A model generated the notes under the pieces. It was not told the DNA's origin. It was given only the letters and a program-made list of their open reading frames with translations, and did no database searches. A program made the position numbers and the translations under genes. A stretch of DNA of 64,000 bases, taken from positions 65,541 through 129,540 of the forward strand of contig CAYJLV010000006.1 of the NCBI GenBank assembly GCA_964371405.1. Reading direction: 5' to 3'. Positions 27,467-35,677 of the stretch are shown piece by piece (position 1 is the stretch's first letter; each line of letters opens with the position of its first letter). The stretch comes from JAMHWF01 sp964371405 (GTDB lineage: Bacteria > Pseudomonadota > Gammaproteobacteria > Burkholderiales > Burkholderiaceae_C).

Positions 27467-28284
27467 CGCCCACCGTGATGGTCCTGATCGACGCCGACAA
27501 CGTCTCGCCCGACGTGATCGAGCAGGCGCTCGAAGCAGTGGTCGCCGCGCACGGCGGGGCGCACGTGCGGCGCGCCTACTGCACGGCCGAGGCGGCGCCC
27601 AAGCATGCCGCGCTGTTCAAGCGGCTGGCGATCCGGCCGATGGTGAACCTGGCCTCGGGCAAGAACTCGACCGACATCGCGCTCGCCGTCGATGCGATGG
27701 ACCTCGCCGTCGCCGAGCGGCCGGGCGTCGTCGTCATCGTGTCGTCGGACTCCGACTTCGCGCCGCTCGTGATCCGCCTGCGCGAGAAGGGCTGCCGCGT
27801 CTGCGGCATCGGCCAGGCCGGCAAGACGGGCGACGAGGTGACGCGCGTCTACGACGAGTTCCTCGAAATCGCGCACCGCGGCAGGGCGGGCGCAAAGTCG
27901 GCGACTGCTGCGCGGGCGCCGGCTGCTGCGCGGGCGCCCGCTGTTGCGAAGGCGCCGGCCGCCGCTCGGTCACCCGCTGCCGCGAAGGCGCCGGCCAAGC
28001 GTGGAGGCCGCAAGGCCGAGCCCGAGCGGTCGCCGGCCGAGCCTGCGACCGGCGCCGAGCCGACGCTGCCCGACGCCGTGCTGCGCGTGCTCGCCGCTTT
28101 GCCCAGGCTGCGCGACGGGGCACCGATGGAACTCGGCATCGCCGCCGAGCGGCTGCGCAGCAGCGGCCTGCTCGCGAAGAACGCGCCGTCGACCAAGCTG
28201 TTCAAGAAGCATCCCGAGCTGTTCACGCTGACGCCCGAGCGCCAGCCGAACCGGGTGCAGTACTGCGGTCCCTCTGAGGACTGA
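27463..28284 (+). CDS. NYN domain protein with C-terminal OST-HTH/LOTUS domain
   Basis: A 273-residue protein: N-terminal NYN/PIN-like nuclease domain (1-130; acidic motifs VLIDADNVS, NSTDIALAVDAMD and SSDSDFAPLV are the metal-binding aspartates), an Ala/Pro/Lys-rich linker (about 140-185, built from repeated AxAP units) and a C-terminal OST-HTH/LOTUS domain (about 200-265, ...NAPSTKLFKKHPELF). This is the LabA-like bacterial architecture, expected to bind and possibly cut RNA. It overlaps pyrC by four bases, so the two are coupled. Confidence 0.86.
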   Translation: MTPTVMVLIDADNVSPDVIEQALEAVVAAHGGAHVRRAYCTAEAAPKHAALFKRLAIRPMVNLASGKNSTDIALAVDAMDLAVAERPGVVVIVSSDSDFAPLVIRLREKGCRVCGIGQAGKTGDEVTRVYDEFLEIAHRGRAGAKSATAARAPAAARAPAVAKAPAAARSPAAAKAPAKRGGRKAEPERSPAEPATGAEPTLPDAVLRVLAALPRLRDGAPMELGIAAERLRSSGLLAKNAPSTKLFKKHPELFTLTPERQPNRVQYCGPSED

Positions 28285-28317
28285 AGCGGGCCGGCGTATG
28301 CGCCGGCCGAGGGGCCG

Positions 28318-29232
28318 TCATGCAGGCAGGAAGCCCTCGATAGACAGGTAGCGCTCGCCGCTGTCGTAGTTGAAGCCGAGCACCGTGGCGCCGGCGGGCA
28401 GCTCGGGCAGCTTCTGCTCGATCGCCGCCAGCGTCGCGCCCGACGAGACGCCGACCAGGAGCCCTTCCTCGCGCGCGCAACGCCGCGCCATCTCGCGCGC
28501 CGCCTCGGCCTCGACCTGGATCACGCCGTCGAGCAGGCCGGTATGCAGATTGGCCGGGATGAAGCCGGCTCCGATGCCCTGGATCGGATGCGGCGCCGGC
28601 GCGCCACCCGAGATGACGGGCGAGGCTGTGGGCTCGACGGCATAGACCTTGAGCCGCGGCCACGCCTGCTTGAGCACCTGCGCGCAGCCCGTGAGGTGGC
28701 CGCCGGTGCCGACGCCCGTGATCAGCGCGTCGAGCCCCTCGGGGAAGTCGGCGAGGATCTCCTGCGCCGTCGTGTTGACGTGCGCGGCGATGTTGGCCGG
28801 GTTGTCGAACTGCTGCGGTATCCAGGCACCGCGCGTCGCGGCGACGATTTCGTGCGCGCGCGCGATCGCGCCCTTCATGCCCTGCTCGCGCGGCGTCAGC
28901 TCGAAGGTCGCACCGTAGGCGAGCATCAGGCGGCGCCTCTCGACGCTCATGCTGTCGGGCATCACGAGCACCAGCTTGTAGCCCTTGACGGCGGCGACCA
29001 TCGCCAGCCCGATGCCCGTGTTGCCCGAGGTCGGCTCGACGATCGTGCCGCCCGGCGCGAGGCGGCCGCGGCGCTCGGCGTCTTCCACCATCGCCAGCGC
29101 GATGCGGTCCTTGATCGAGCCGCCGGGGTTTGCGCGCTCCGACTTGATCCACACCGCGCGCGCGCCGAACAGGCGGTTGATGCGGATGTGCGGCGTGTTG
29201 CCGATGCTCTGCAGGACGTTGTCGAATCTCAT
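28318..29232 (-). CDS. cysK: Cysteine synthase (O-acetylserine sulfhydrylase)
   Basis: A 304-residue PLP enzyme that makes L-cysteine from O-acetylserine and sulfide. PLP-lysine is Lys41 in NPGGSIKDR; PTSGNTGIGLA binds the substrate carboxylate, GVGTGGHLTG the cofactor phosphate. The HPIQGIGAGFIP segment is of CysK type rather than CysM. An AAGGTGA ribosome site precedes the ATG. It is convergent with the NYN gene and divergent from rnpB. Confidence 0.9.
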   Translation of the reverse strand: MRFDNVLQSIGNTPHIRINRLFGARAVWIKSERANPGGSIKDRIALAMVEDAERRGRLAPGGTIVEPTSGNTGIGLAMVAAVKGYKLVLVMPDSMSVERRRLMLAYGATFELTPREQGMKGAIARAHEIVAATRGAWIPQQFDNPANIAAHVNTTAQEILADFPEGLDALITGVGTGGHLTGCAQVLKQAWPRLKVYAVEPTASPVISGGAPAPHPIQGIGAGFIPANLHTGLLDGVIQVEAEAAREMARRCAREEGLLVGVSSGATLAAIEQKLPELPAGATVLGFNYDSGERYLSIEGFLPA

Positions 29233-29271
29233 GCGGTCACCTTGCCGGCGGCGCGATTACGTTCGCGGGGC

Positions 29272-29277
29272 GATAAT
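29272..29277 (+). promoter_or_regulatory. Candidate -10 hexamer for rnpB
   Basis: GATAAT, a 5/6 match to TATAAT, lies 9 bases before the first paired base of the RNase P RNA, at the expected distance for its transcription start. I could not identify a convincing -35 at 16-18 bases upstream, so the assignment rests on the -10 and its spacing. Confidence 0.4.
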
Positions 29278-29284
29278 CGTAACC

Positions 29285-29632
29285 GTGAAGCGGGTCAGAC
29301 CGCCGCCGGTGCAACCGCCGCAAGGCCGCACGGGAGGAAGGTCCGGACTGCACAGGGCAGCGTAGCAGGCAACACCTGTCCACCGCGAGGTGAGGATCAG
29401 AGCAACAGAGACGAGTCGGCGAGCGGCTTCGCAAGAGGCCGCGCGCCGGGTGAAACGGGCAATCTCTACGCGCAGCAACACCGAATAGGCCGGCGTCGAT
29501 GTGGTCCCGCGGAGCCGGCGGGTAGGTGGCACCGAGCCGTTCCAGCGATGGGCGGCCCAGAGGAATGGCGGTCACGGCCGGGCGCCGCAAGGCATCCGGC
29601 TGCACAGAATCCGGCCTATCGACCCGCTTCAC
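29285..29632 (+). ncRNA. rnpB: RNase P RNA component (bacterial class A)
   Basis: The catalytic RNA of RNase P, which removes tRNA 5' leaders. The terminal P1 helix is a perfect 10-base pairing of GAAGCGGGTC (29287-29296) with GACCCGCTTC (29621-29630). The universally conserved block GAGGAAGGTCCGGACT appears near the 5' end, followed by CAGGGCAGCGTAGCAGGCAA, and the 3' conserved ACAGAATCCGGCCTATCG that pairs in P4 is present. The AGGAA-G-GTCC form (G for the more usual A) is common in beta-proteobacteria as far as I recall. Length (~346 nt) is normal for class A. Ends are accurate to a few bases. Confidence 0.95.
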
Positions 29633-29693
29633 GCATTGTTTGTCCGCGCTTCCTCGTTCACTTTGCGCGCCCGACGGCGACGCCACCCGACGC

Positions 29694-30899
29694 ATGAATC
29701 CCAACGCCCATCTCCTGTGGCCCGGCCCGCGCTGGACGCTCGCCGTGCTGCTGGCGCTGCTGAGCATGCTCGGCCCGTTCTCGATCGACACCTACCTGCC
29801 GGCGTTCACCGGCATCGCGCGATCGATCGGCGCGACGCCGGTCGAGATGCAGCAGACGCTGTCGGCCTACCTGTTCGGCTTCGCGGCGATGAACCTGTTC
29901 CACGGGTCGCTGTCCGACAGCCTCGGCCGCCGCCGCGTGATCCTGTGGGGGCTGGCCGTATTCACGGTCGCCAGCGCGGGCTGCGCGCTGTCGCCGCACA
30001 TCGGCGCGCTGGTGTTCTTTCGCGCGCTGCAGGGCATGGCGGCGGGCGTCGGCCTGGTCGTCGTGCGCGCCGTGATCCGCGACATGTTCCCGCCGGACGA
30101 CGCGCAGCGCGTGATGGCGCAGGTGACGATCTTCTTCGGCGTCGCGCCGGCGATCGCGCCGATGATCGGCGGACTGATGATTGCGCACACCGACTGGCAC
30201 GCCATCTTCTGGCTGCTGGCGGCGATCGGCGCGGTGCTGTGGGGCGTCAACTGGCGCTGGCTGCCCGAAACGCTCGATCCGGCGCAACGCCAGTCGATGC
30301 GCGTCGGCCCCCTGCTGCGCGGCTACTGGCAGCTCGGCTCGAACCCGCGCTTCATCGCACTGGCGTTCGCCAGCGGCATCCCGTTCAACGGCCTGTTCCT
30401 CTACGTCCTGTCGGCGCCGGTGTTCCTCGGCGAGATCCTCGGCCTCGCGCCGACGCAGTTCTTCTGGTTCTTCGTCCTCAACGTCGGCGGCATCATGGCC
30501 GGATCGTGGCTGAGCGGCCGGCTGGCCGGGCGAATTGCGCCCGAGCGCCAGATCCGCCACGGCTTCGTCGTCATGCTGGCGATCTGCGTCGTCAACCTCG
30601 GCTATGCGCTGGCGTTCCCGTCGACGGCGCCGTGGGCGCTGCTGCCGATCGCCGTGTTCTCGTTCGGCTGGGCGCTGATGGTGCCCGTCGTCACGCTGAT
30701 GGTGCTCGACCTCGCGCCCGAGCGGCGCGGCATGGCATCGTCGCTGCAGGCCTTCATCGGCAGCGCCGCCAACGGCTTCGTCGCCGGCGTGATCTCGCCG
30801 CTGGTGATGCACTCGGCGGTCGGGCTGGCGGCCGCGGCGCTGGCGATGCTGGGCATCGGCATCGGCGCGTGGCTGTGGGTCAAGCCGCGGGTGACGTAG
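29694..30899 (+). CDS. Bcr/CflA family multidrug efflux MFS transporter
   Basis: A 401-residue twelve-helix major facilitator. The drug:proton antiporter signatures of the Bcr/CflA group are present: the helix-1 SIDTYLPAF, the loop 2-3 motif GSLSDSLGRRRVIL, and motif C-like GVAPAIAPMIGG. Relatives export bicyclomycin, chloramphenicol or sulfonamides and sometimes cysteine. ATG 29694 is chosen because the membrane start MNPNAHLLWPGPRW fits the family; upstream in-frame codons overlap the RNase P RNA gene. Substrate unknown. Confidence 0.88.
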   Translation: MNPNAHLLWPGPRWTLAVLLALLSMLGPFSIDTYLPAFTGIARSIGATPVEMQQTLSAYLFGFAAMNLFHGSLSDSLGRRRVILWGLAVFTVASAGCALSPHIGALVFFRALQGMAAGVGLVVVRAVIRDMFPPDDAQRVMAQVTIFFGVAPAIAPMIGGLMIAHTDWHAIFWLLAAIGAVLWGVNWRWLPETLDPAQRQSMRVGPLLRGYWQLGSNPRFIALAFASGIPFNGLFLYVLSAPVFLGEILGLAPTQFFWFFVLNVGGIMAGSWLSGRLAGRIAPERQIRHGFVVMLAICVVNLGYALAFPSTAPWALLPIAVFSFGWALMVPVVTLMVLDLAPERRGMASSLQAFIGSAANGFVAGVISPLVMHSAVGLAAAALAMLGIGIGAWLWVKPRVT

Positions 30900-30942
30900 T
30901 CGGGGCGCCGTCGCGTCTGTCACGCGGCGGATGTGCAGGCCG

Positions 30943-30964
30943 ACGCGCCCGGCGCGTGTTTCTC
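30943..30964 (+). terminator. Possible weak terminator after the MFS gene
   Basis: A six-base stem ACGCGC-CCG-GCGCGT followed by GTTTCTC. The uridine run is short and interrupted, so factor-independent activity is doubtful; its position 43 bases after the MFS stop is what suggests a terminator. Confidence 0.3.
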
Positions 30965-30996
30965 AAGTCTCGTCATGCCGCAGCCGATAACGGCGC

Positions 30997-32358
30997 ATGA
31001 CGAAGAAGGACACTGCCGCGACCGACGACGCCACCGTCGTGCTGCCCGCCGGGGAGGGCGGGCGGCGCCGCTTCGTGCCGTCGCGCAAGATGATGATCAT
31101 CGGCGGCGGCGCGACGCTGGTCCTGGCGCTCGCCGCCACGGCGACTTGGGCGCTGTGGCCCAAGTCCGAGCCGGCACCCGCGTCGAAGTCGGCGAAGGCG
31201 AAGGACAAGGCGAAGGCTGCCGCGCGCAAGGCGTCCGATGCGGCCGGCGCTGAAGCGACCGAGGCCGCCGCTCCGGCGGCCGTTGCGGCCGCGCAGGCTG
31301 CTGCGTCGGCCGTGACGGCGGCGCCGCCCGTGCCCGTCGCCACAGCAGCACCGCCCGTGTCCGCCGCCAAGGCGGCTCCGGCTCTGCCGCCCGCCGAAGC
31401 GGCGCCCGCGCCGACGGCTGCCGCGCCGACCGCCGGCACCCCGGCCGAGGACTCGATGGACAAGCTGCGTCGCCGCCTGGGCGAGACGCTGGGCGGCACG
31501 ACGAAGGTCGAGGCCGGTGCGCCGGGCGAGCTGCGTCTGGTCGCGACGCGGCCCGCCGCGTCGCCGGCGGATGCCGCCGACGGGCCGCGCCGTATCGCGC
31601 GCGCCGATCTGCCGCGCGGCGACGGCGCCGCACCCGCGCCGCGCCGCGCCGCACGAGAGGCCGGCACCGCCGGCGGTGCGCACGCCGCGCACTGGGACTA
31701 CGAAGGCGTCGGCGGCCCCGCCGAGTGGGCGCGCCTGAATCCCGCGAACACGGCCTGCATCAGCGGCAAGCGCCAGAGCCCGATCGACATCCGCGACGGC
31801 ATCAAGGTCGAGCTCGACGCGGTGCGCTTCGCCTACCGGCCGAGTGCGTTCCGCGTCGTCGACAACGGCCACACGGTGCAGGTCAACGTGGCGGGCGGCA
31901 ACACGATCACGGTGCAGGGCCGCGACTACGAGCTGCAGCAGTTCCACTTTCACCGTCCGTCGGAGGAACACGTCAACGGCCGCCAGTACGACATGGTCGC
32001 GCACCTGGTGCACAAGGACGCGCAAGGCCGCGTCGCCGTCGTCGCCGTGCTGCTCGACCGCGGCGCCGCGCAGCCCATCGTGCAGGCGGTGTGGAACAAC
32101 CTGCCGCTCGAGAAGAACGACGAAGTCGCCGCGCAGCAGCCGCTCGACCTGGAGCGCCTGCTGCCCGAGGACCGGCGCTACTACACCTACATGGGGTCGC
32201 TGACGACGCCGCCGTGCAGCGAAGGCGTGCTGTGGATGGTGATGAAGCACCCGGTGCCGGTGTCGCCGGAGCAGATCGCCGTCTTCGCGCGGCTGTATCC
32301 GATGAATGCGCGGCCGCTGCAGCCGCTGCATGGGCGGCTGATCAAGGAATCGAACTGA
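30997..32358 (+). CDS. Membrane-anchored alpha-class carbonic anhydrase with long Ala/Pro linker
   Basis: A 453-residue protein. Residues 1-31 are polar and basic, residues ~32-54 form one membrane span, residues ~55-230 are a long Ala/Pro/Lys-rich linker, and residues ~235-453 are an alpha-carbonic anhydrase. The three zinc histidines are His317 and His319 (QFHFH) and His336 (AHLVH); the SPIDI and TTPPCSEGV signatures are also intact. The span lacks a signal-peptidase site, so the enzyme is predicted to be tethered to the inner membrane and to face the periplasm, converting bicarbonate and CO2 there. Bacterial alpha enzymes are usually ~250 residues with a cleaved signal. The 3' end overlaps the convergent CoA-transferase gene by 17 bases. 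Confidence 0.88.
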   Translation: MTKKDTAATDDATVVLPAGEGGRRRFVPSRKMMIIGGGATLVLALAATATWALWPKSEPAPASKSAKAKDKAKAAARKASDAAGAEATEAAAPAAVAAAQAAASAVTAAPPVPVATAAPPVSAAKAAPALPPAEAAPAPTAAAPTAGTPAEDSMDKLRRRLGETLGGTTKVEAGAPGELRLVATRPAASPADAADGPRRIARADLPRGDGAAPAPRRAAREAGTAGGAHAAHWDYEGVGGPAEWARLNPANTACISGKRQSPIDIRDGIKVELDAVRFAYRPSAFRVVDNGHTVQVNVAGGNTITVQGRDYELQQFHFHRPSEEHVNGRQYDMVAHLVHKDAQGRVAVVAVLLDRGAAQPIVQAVWNNLPLEKNDEVAAQQPLDLERLLPEDRRYYTYMGSLTTPPCSEGVLWMVMKHPVPVSPEQIAVFARLYPMNARPLQPLHGRLIKESN

Positions 32359-33484
32359 CGCGCTTGATCGTCGCGGCGTCGTACCCCAGTTCGCGCAGCA
32401 CCGCCTCGGTGTGCTCGCCGCAGCGCGCACCCGGCTGCGGCTCGCGCGCCGGCGTGCGCGACAGGCGCGGCGCCGGGGCCGGCTGCAGCTTGCCGTCGAC
32501 CGCGACGAGCAGGCCGCGCGCCGCGTTGTGCGGGTGCGCCGCCGCCTCCTCCAGGCTCAGCACCGGCGCGAAGCAGGCGTCGCTGCCTTGGAGCACGCGG
32601 CACCAGTGCGCCTGCGGCTCGGTGCGCAGCAGCGCGGCGACGCGCGCCTTCAGCCCCGGCCATGCGGCGGTGTCGTGCTGGCGCTTCGGGTCGACATCGT
32701 CCAGCCCCAGGCGGCGCAGCAACTCGGCGTAGAACTGCGGCTCGATCGCGCCCAGCGTCACCCAGCGCCCGTCGGCGCACTCGAACACTTCGTAGAACGG
32801 CGAGCTGTTGAGAAAGAAGTTGCGCGCCGGGTCGTCCTGCCAGGCGCCGCTGCCGCGCATCTGGTGGACCAGCGCGCCCATCGCAGCCACACCGTCGATC
32901 ATCGCGGCATCGACCACCTGGCCGCGCCCGCTGCGCGCGGCCTCGATCAGCGCGCAGGCGACGCCGAAGGCGAGGAACATCGCGCCGCCGCCCATGTCGC
33001 CGACCAGTGTGGCCGGGATCACCGGCGCCTGGCCGGGCCGGCACGAGGTCGACAGCGCGCCGGTCAGCGCGACGTAGTTGATGTCGTGGCCGGCGGCGTG
33101 CGCCAGCGGCCCGGTCTGGCCCCAGCCGGTGACGCGGCCGTAGACCAGCCGCGGACAGCGCGCGGCGACGGCGTCGGGGCCCAAACCCAGTCGCTCCATC
33201 ACGCCGGGGCGGTAGCCCTCGATCAGTGCGTCGGCCGATTCGAGCAAGCGCCACGCGGCGTCGCGCCCGTGCTCGCTCTTGAGGTCGAGCACGACGGAGC
33301 GCTTGCCGCGGTTCATTGCGTCGGCAGGTGCGGCTTCGGTCGCCACCGCGGCGCGTTCGATCACGATCACATCGGCGCCCATGTCGGCCAGCAGCATGCC
33401 GGCGAAGGGGCCCGGGCCGATGCCGGCGAACTCGATGACGCGCAGGCCGCGCAGCGGGCCGGTGGGAGCGGGGGTGTCGTTCAT
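32342..33484 (-). CDS. CaiB/BaiF CoA-transferase family protein (alpha-methylacyl-CoA racemase-like)
   Basis: A 380-residue class III CoA-transferase fold protein. The AGHDINYVALTGAL segment with its histidine and the following VGDMGGGAMFLAFG segment with its aspartate match alpha-methylacyl-CoA racemases, which epimerise 2-methylacyl-CoA thioesters so that they can enter beta-oxidation. Start ATG 33484 is chosen over the in-frame GTG-like extension to 33514. The racemase function fits the acyl-CoA genes elsewhere in the window, but a true CoA-transferase cannot be excluded. Confidence 0.86.
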   Translation of the reverse strand: MNDTPAPTGPLRGLRVIEFAGIGPGPFAGMLLADMGADVIVIERAAVATEAAPADAMNRGKRSVVLDLKSEHGRDAAWRLLESADALIEGYRPGVMERLGLGPDAVAARCPRLVYGRVTGWGQTGPLAHAAGHDINYVALTGALSTSCRPGQAPVIPATLVGDMGGGAMFLAFGVACALIEAARSGRGQVVDAAMIDGVAAMGALVHQMRGSGAWQDDPARNFFLNSSPFYEVFECADGRWVTLGAIEPQFYAELLRRLGLDDVDPKRQHDTAAWPGLKARVAALLRTEPQAHWCRVLQGSDACFAPVLSLEEAAAHPHNAARGLLVAVDGKLQPAPAPRLSRTPAREPQPGARCGEHTEAVLRELGYDAATIKRVSSIP

Positions 33485-33585
33485 GGTCGGGCGGGCAACG
33501 GGGTGCACGCGCATTCTCGCTGCCGGCGCGGGCCATCGCCGCTCGGGCAGAATCGGCTGAACGAACCCGCAGGAAGTCGCCCGCC

Positions 33586-34254
33586 ATGTCGCTCGAAACG
33601 ATCGAAATCGAAACCGCCGCCGAACCCGCCGCCAGCGTGATCGTGCTGCACGGGCTGGGCGCCGACGGCAACGACTTCGTGCCGCTGGTCGAGGAACTCG
33701 ACCTCGACGGCGCCGGCGCGGTGCGCTTCGTGTTCCCGCACGCGCCGACGCGGCCGGTGACGATAAACGGCGGCTACGTGATGCGCGCCTGGTACGACGT
33801 CGCCGGCGCAGGCGCCGACCTGCGCCAGCGCGAAGACGAGCCCGGCCTGCGCGCGTCGCGCGATGCCGTCGAGGCCCTGATCGCGCGCGAGCGCGAGCGC
33901 GGCATCGAGGCGTCGCGCATCGTGCTGGCCGGCTTCTCGCAGGGCTGCGCGATGGCGCTGCTGACCGGGCTGCGGCACCGCGAGCGCCTCGCCGGCATCG
34001 CCGGCCTGTCGGGCTACCTGCCGCTGGCCGGCCGCACCGCCGCCGAGCGCAGCCCGGCCAACGGCGACGTGCCCGTGTTCCTCGCCCACGGCACGTACGA
34101 CCCCGTCGTGCCGCTGGCCGCCGCCACGTCGACGCGCGACGCGCTGCTGGCGCTCGGCGTCCCGGTCGAGTGGCACGAGTTCCCGATGCAGCACTCGGTG
34201 TGCGCCGAGGAGGTGATCGAGCTCAACCGCTGGCTGCTGCGCGTGCTCGGCTGA
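33586..34254 (+). CDS. Carboxylesterase/phospholipase family alpha/beta hydrolase
   Basis: A 222-residue serine hydrolase like Pseudomonas carboxylesterase II. The nucleophile is Ser118 in GFSQG, the acid Asp172 in GTYDPVVP and the base His203 in MQHSVC; the oxyanion segment is LHGLGADGNDF near residue 21. It cleaves short acyl esters or lysophospholipids in the cytoplasm. The gene is monocistronic in appearance; the sox-region ArsR gene starts 92 bases downstream with its own palindromes. Confidence 0.9.
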   Translation: MSLETIEIETAAEPAASVIVLHGLGADGNDFVPLVEELDLDGAGAVRFVFPHAPTRPVTINGGYVMRAWYDVAGAGADLRQREDEPGLRASRDAVEALIARERERGIEASRIVLAGFSQGCAMALLTGLRHRERLAGIAGLSGYLPLAGRTAAERSPANGDVPVFLAHGTYDPVVPLAAATSTRDALLALGVPVEWHEFPMQHSVCAEEVIELNRWLLRVLG

Positions 34255-34282
34255 CCCCCGCACGCCGGCCGGGGCGGCGGGT

Positions 34283-34298
34283 ATTCCCGGATCGGAAT
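34283..34298. promoter_or_regulatory. Candidate ArsR/SqrR operator O1
   Basis: Perfect ATTC-N8-GAAT palindrome (in fact ATTCC-N6-GGAAT) located 49-64 bases before the first arsR start. The pattern is the one I recall being reported for the sulfide-responsive repressor SqrR. It stands out in this GC-rich DNA. Confidence 0.5.
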
Positions 34299-34318
34299 GT
34301 CGATCGCGCACTACTAAT

Positions 34319-34334
34319 ATTCGCGTGAACGGAT
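34319..34334. promoter_or_regulatory. Candidate ArsR/SqrR operator O2
   Basis: ATTC-N8-GGAT, one mismatch from ATTC-N8-GAAT, overlapping a TAATAT -10-like hexamer (34315-34320) and 13-28 bases before the first arsR start. The wider symmetry is ATATTCG-N6-CGGATAT. It is followed directly by a perfect ATATCCGGATAT palindrome at 34333-34344. Confidence 0.5.
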
Positions 34335-34346
34335 ATCCGGATATAG

Positions 34347-34664
34347 ATGAACCCGTTGCCCGCGCTGCCGGACCGCGTCTTCGCCGCCGCCGCCGAGCTG
34401 TTCGGCCTGCTGTCGACGCCGACGCGGCTGCGCATCGTGTGCGAGCTGTGCGAGGGCGAGCGCAACGTCGGCGAGCTGCTCGAGCGCGTCGAGGTCAGCC
34501 AGCCCAACATGTCGCAGCATCTGGGCATGCTGTTTCGCGCCGGCATCGTCGAGCGGCGCCGCGCCGGCGCGCAGGTCTACTACCGCATCGCGAGCGACCG
34601 GGTGCTGCTGCTGTGCGACGCGGTCTGCGAGGTGCGCGGCAGCCCGCACGGCAAAGCGGCATGA
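34347..34664 (+). CDS. ArsR-family repressor of the sox locus (SoxR/BigR/SqrR-like)
   Basis: A 105-residue winged-helix repressor with the recognition helix VSQPNMSQHLGMLF (about 50-63). It lacks the ArsR metal-site CxCxxC pattern but has Cys32 and Cys35 in the second helix (IVCELCEGE) and Cys90 and Cys94 in the last helix (LLCDAVCE), a layout expected of persulfide-sensing BigR/SqrR/SoxR-type repressors, in which two cysteines form a di-, tri- or tetrasulfide bridge. It sits directly before soxY, with two palindromes upstream for autoregulation. A paralogue closes the locus at 40408. Confidence 0.87.
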   Translation: MNPLPALPDRVFAAAAELFGLLSTPTRLRIVCELCEGERNVGELLERVEVSQPNMSQHLGMLFRAGIVERRRAGAQVYYRIASDRVLLLCDAVCEVRGSPHGKAA

Positions 34665-34726
34665 TGGCCGCACATGCATGTGTTCCCATAAGGGATGGCA
34701 CCGATCGCGCGGCCGATCCCTCGTTA

Positions 34727-34742
34727 ATTAGGATATGCGAAT
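34727..34742. promoter_or_regulatory. Candidate ArsR/SqrR operator O3 before soxY
   Basis: ATTA-N8-GAAT, one mismatch from ATTC-N8-GAAT, lying immediately upstream of the soxY ribosome site (AAGGAG at 34744) in an AT-rich island. This is the only such site in the arsR-soxY gap, and would place soxY expression under the same repressor. Confidence 0.42.
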
Positions 34743-34755
34743 AAAGGAGTTCGGC

Positions 34756-35223
34756 ATGCAGACACGACGAGACCTGCTCTCCCATTCGGCGCGCGTCGCC
34801 GGCCTGCTGGCCACGGCCGGGCTGCTGCCTTCGCTGGCGCTGGCGCAGGCCGGCGCCTGGAACAAGGCCGCGTTCGACGCCAAGACGCTGGCCGAAGCGC
34901 TGAAGGCGCTCGGCGCCGGAGCGCCCGTCGAGAGCAAGGACGTGACGATCACCGGCCCCGACATCGCCGAGAACGGTGCCGTCGTGCCGATCGGCGCGTC
35001 GACTGCGCTGCCGGGCGCCAAGCGCCTGCTGATGCTGGTCGAGAAGAACCCGAACGTGCTGGCCGCGATGTTCGAGCTCTCCGACGCCGTCGAGGCCAGC
35101 GTCTCGGCGCGCGTCAAGATGGGCCAGTCGTCGAATGTCTACGCCGTCGCGCTGATGGGCGACGGCAAGGTGCTGTTCGCGCAGAAGGAAGTCAAGGTCA
35201 CGCTCGGCGGCTGCGGCGGCTGA
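34756..35223 (+). CDS. soxY: Thiosulfate oxidation carrier protein SoxY
   Basis: A 155-residue periplasmic carrier to which thiosulfate and its oxidation intermediates are covalently bound. The carrier cysteine is Cys153 in the C-terminal swinging arm GGCGG. The N-terminus has a twin-arginine-type signal (TRRDLLSHSARVAG, then a hydrophobic stretch to LALA), as SoxYZ is exported folded. ATG 34756 has an AAGGAG ribosome site 7 bases before it. soxZ follows after 57 bases. Confidence 0.95.
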   Translation: MQTRRDLLSHSARVAGLLATAGLLPSLALAQAGAWNKAAFDAKTLAEALKALGAGAPVESKDVTITGPDIAENGAVVPIGASTALPGAKRLLMLVEKNPNVLAAMFELSDAVEASVSARVKMGQSSNVYAVALMGDGKVLFAQKEVKVTLGGCGG

Positions 35224-35280
35224 CCGCGCCGGCCACGCGAACCCCACCGACACCCAGGACAGAACCGAAGGAGCAGCACC

Positions 35281-35592
35281 ATGGCAGATCCGATGCGAAT
35301 CCGCGCCCAGGCCGCCGGCGACAAAACCACCGTGCGCGTGCTGATGAGCCACGAGATGGAGACCGGCCAGCGCAAGGACGCCGCCGGCAAGACGATCCCC
35401 GCCTGGTTCATCCAGGAAGTGACGGCGCAGCACAACGGCAAGACGGTGCTGACGGCGCAGTGGGGGCCGGCGGTCTCGAAGAACCCGTTCATGCAGTTCG
35501 TCGTCAAGGGCGCGAAGGCGGGCGACAAGATCGCCGTGAGCTGGGTCGACAATCGCGGCGACAAGCGCACCGACGAAGCGACGGTGGCCTGA
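35281..35592 (+). CDS. soxZ: Thiosulfate oxidation carrier complex protein SoxZ
   Basis: A 103-residue partner of SoxY, with no signal peptide of its own, in keeping with export as a complex. SoxZ hallmarks are the N-terminal MRIRAQ, the LMSHEMETGQRKDAAGK segment and NPFMQFVVKGAKAGDKI. It steadies the SoxY carrier arm. A GGAGCAG-type ribosome site precedes the ATG. Confidence 0.95.
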   Translation: MADPMRIRAQAAGDKTTVRVLMSHEMETGQRKDAAGKTIPAWFIQEVTAQHNGKTVLTAQWGPAVSKNPFMQFVVKGAKAGDKIAVSWVDNRGDKRTDEATVA

Positions 35593-35677
35593 CCCGCCGG
35601 CTGCCGCGGCGGCGCGCGAACCCGAGGGCGCCGCAGAGCACCCCGGCATCGAAGAAGCACAACGACGAAGGAGACCC

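Noticed and set aside
34691..34721. AGGGAT...ATCCCT inverted repeat between arsR and soxY as an attenuator
   Set aside because: Only six paired bases with a 19-base loop and no T-run; too weak to support a terminator or attenuator call.
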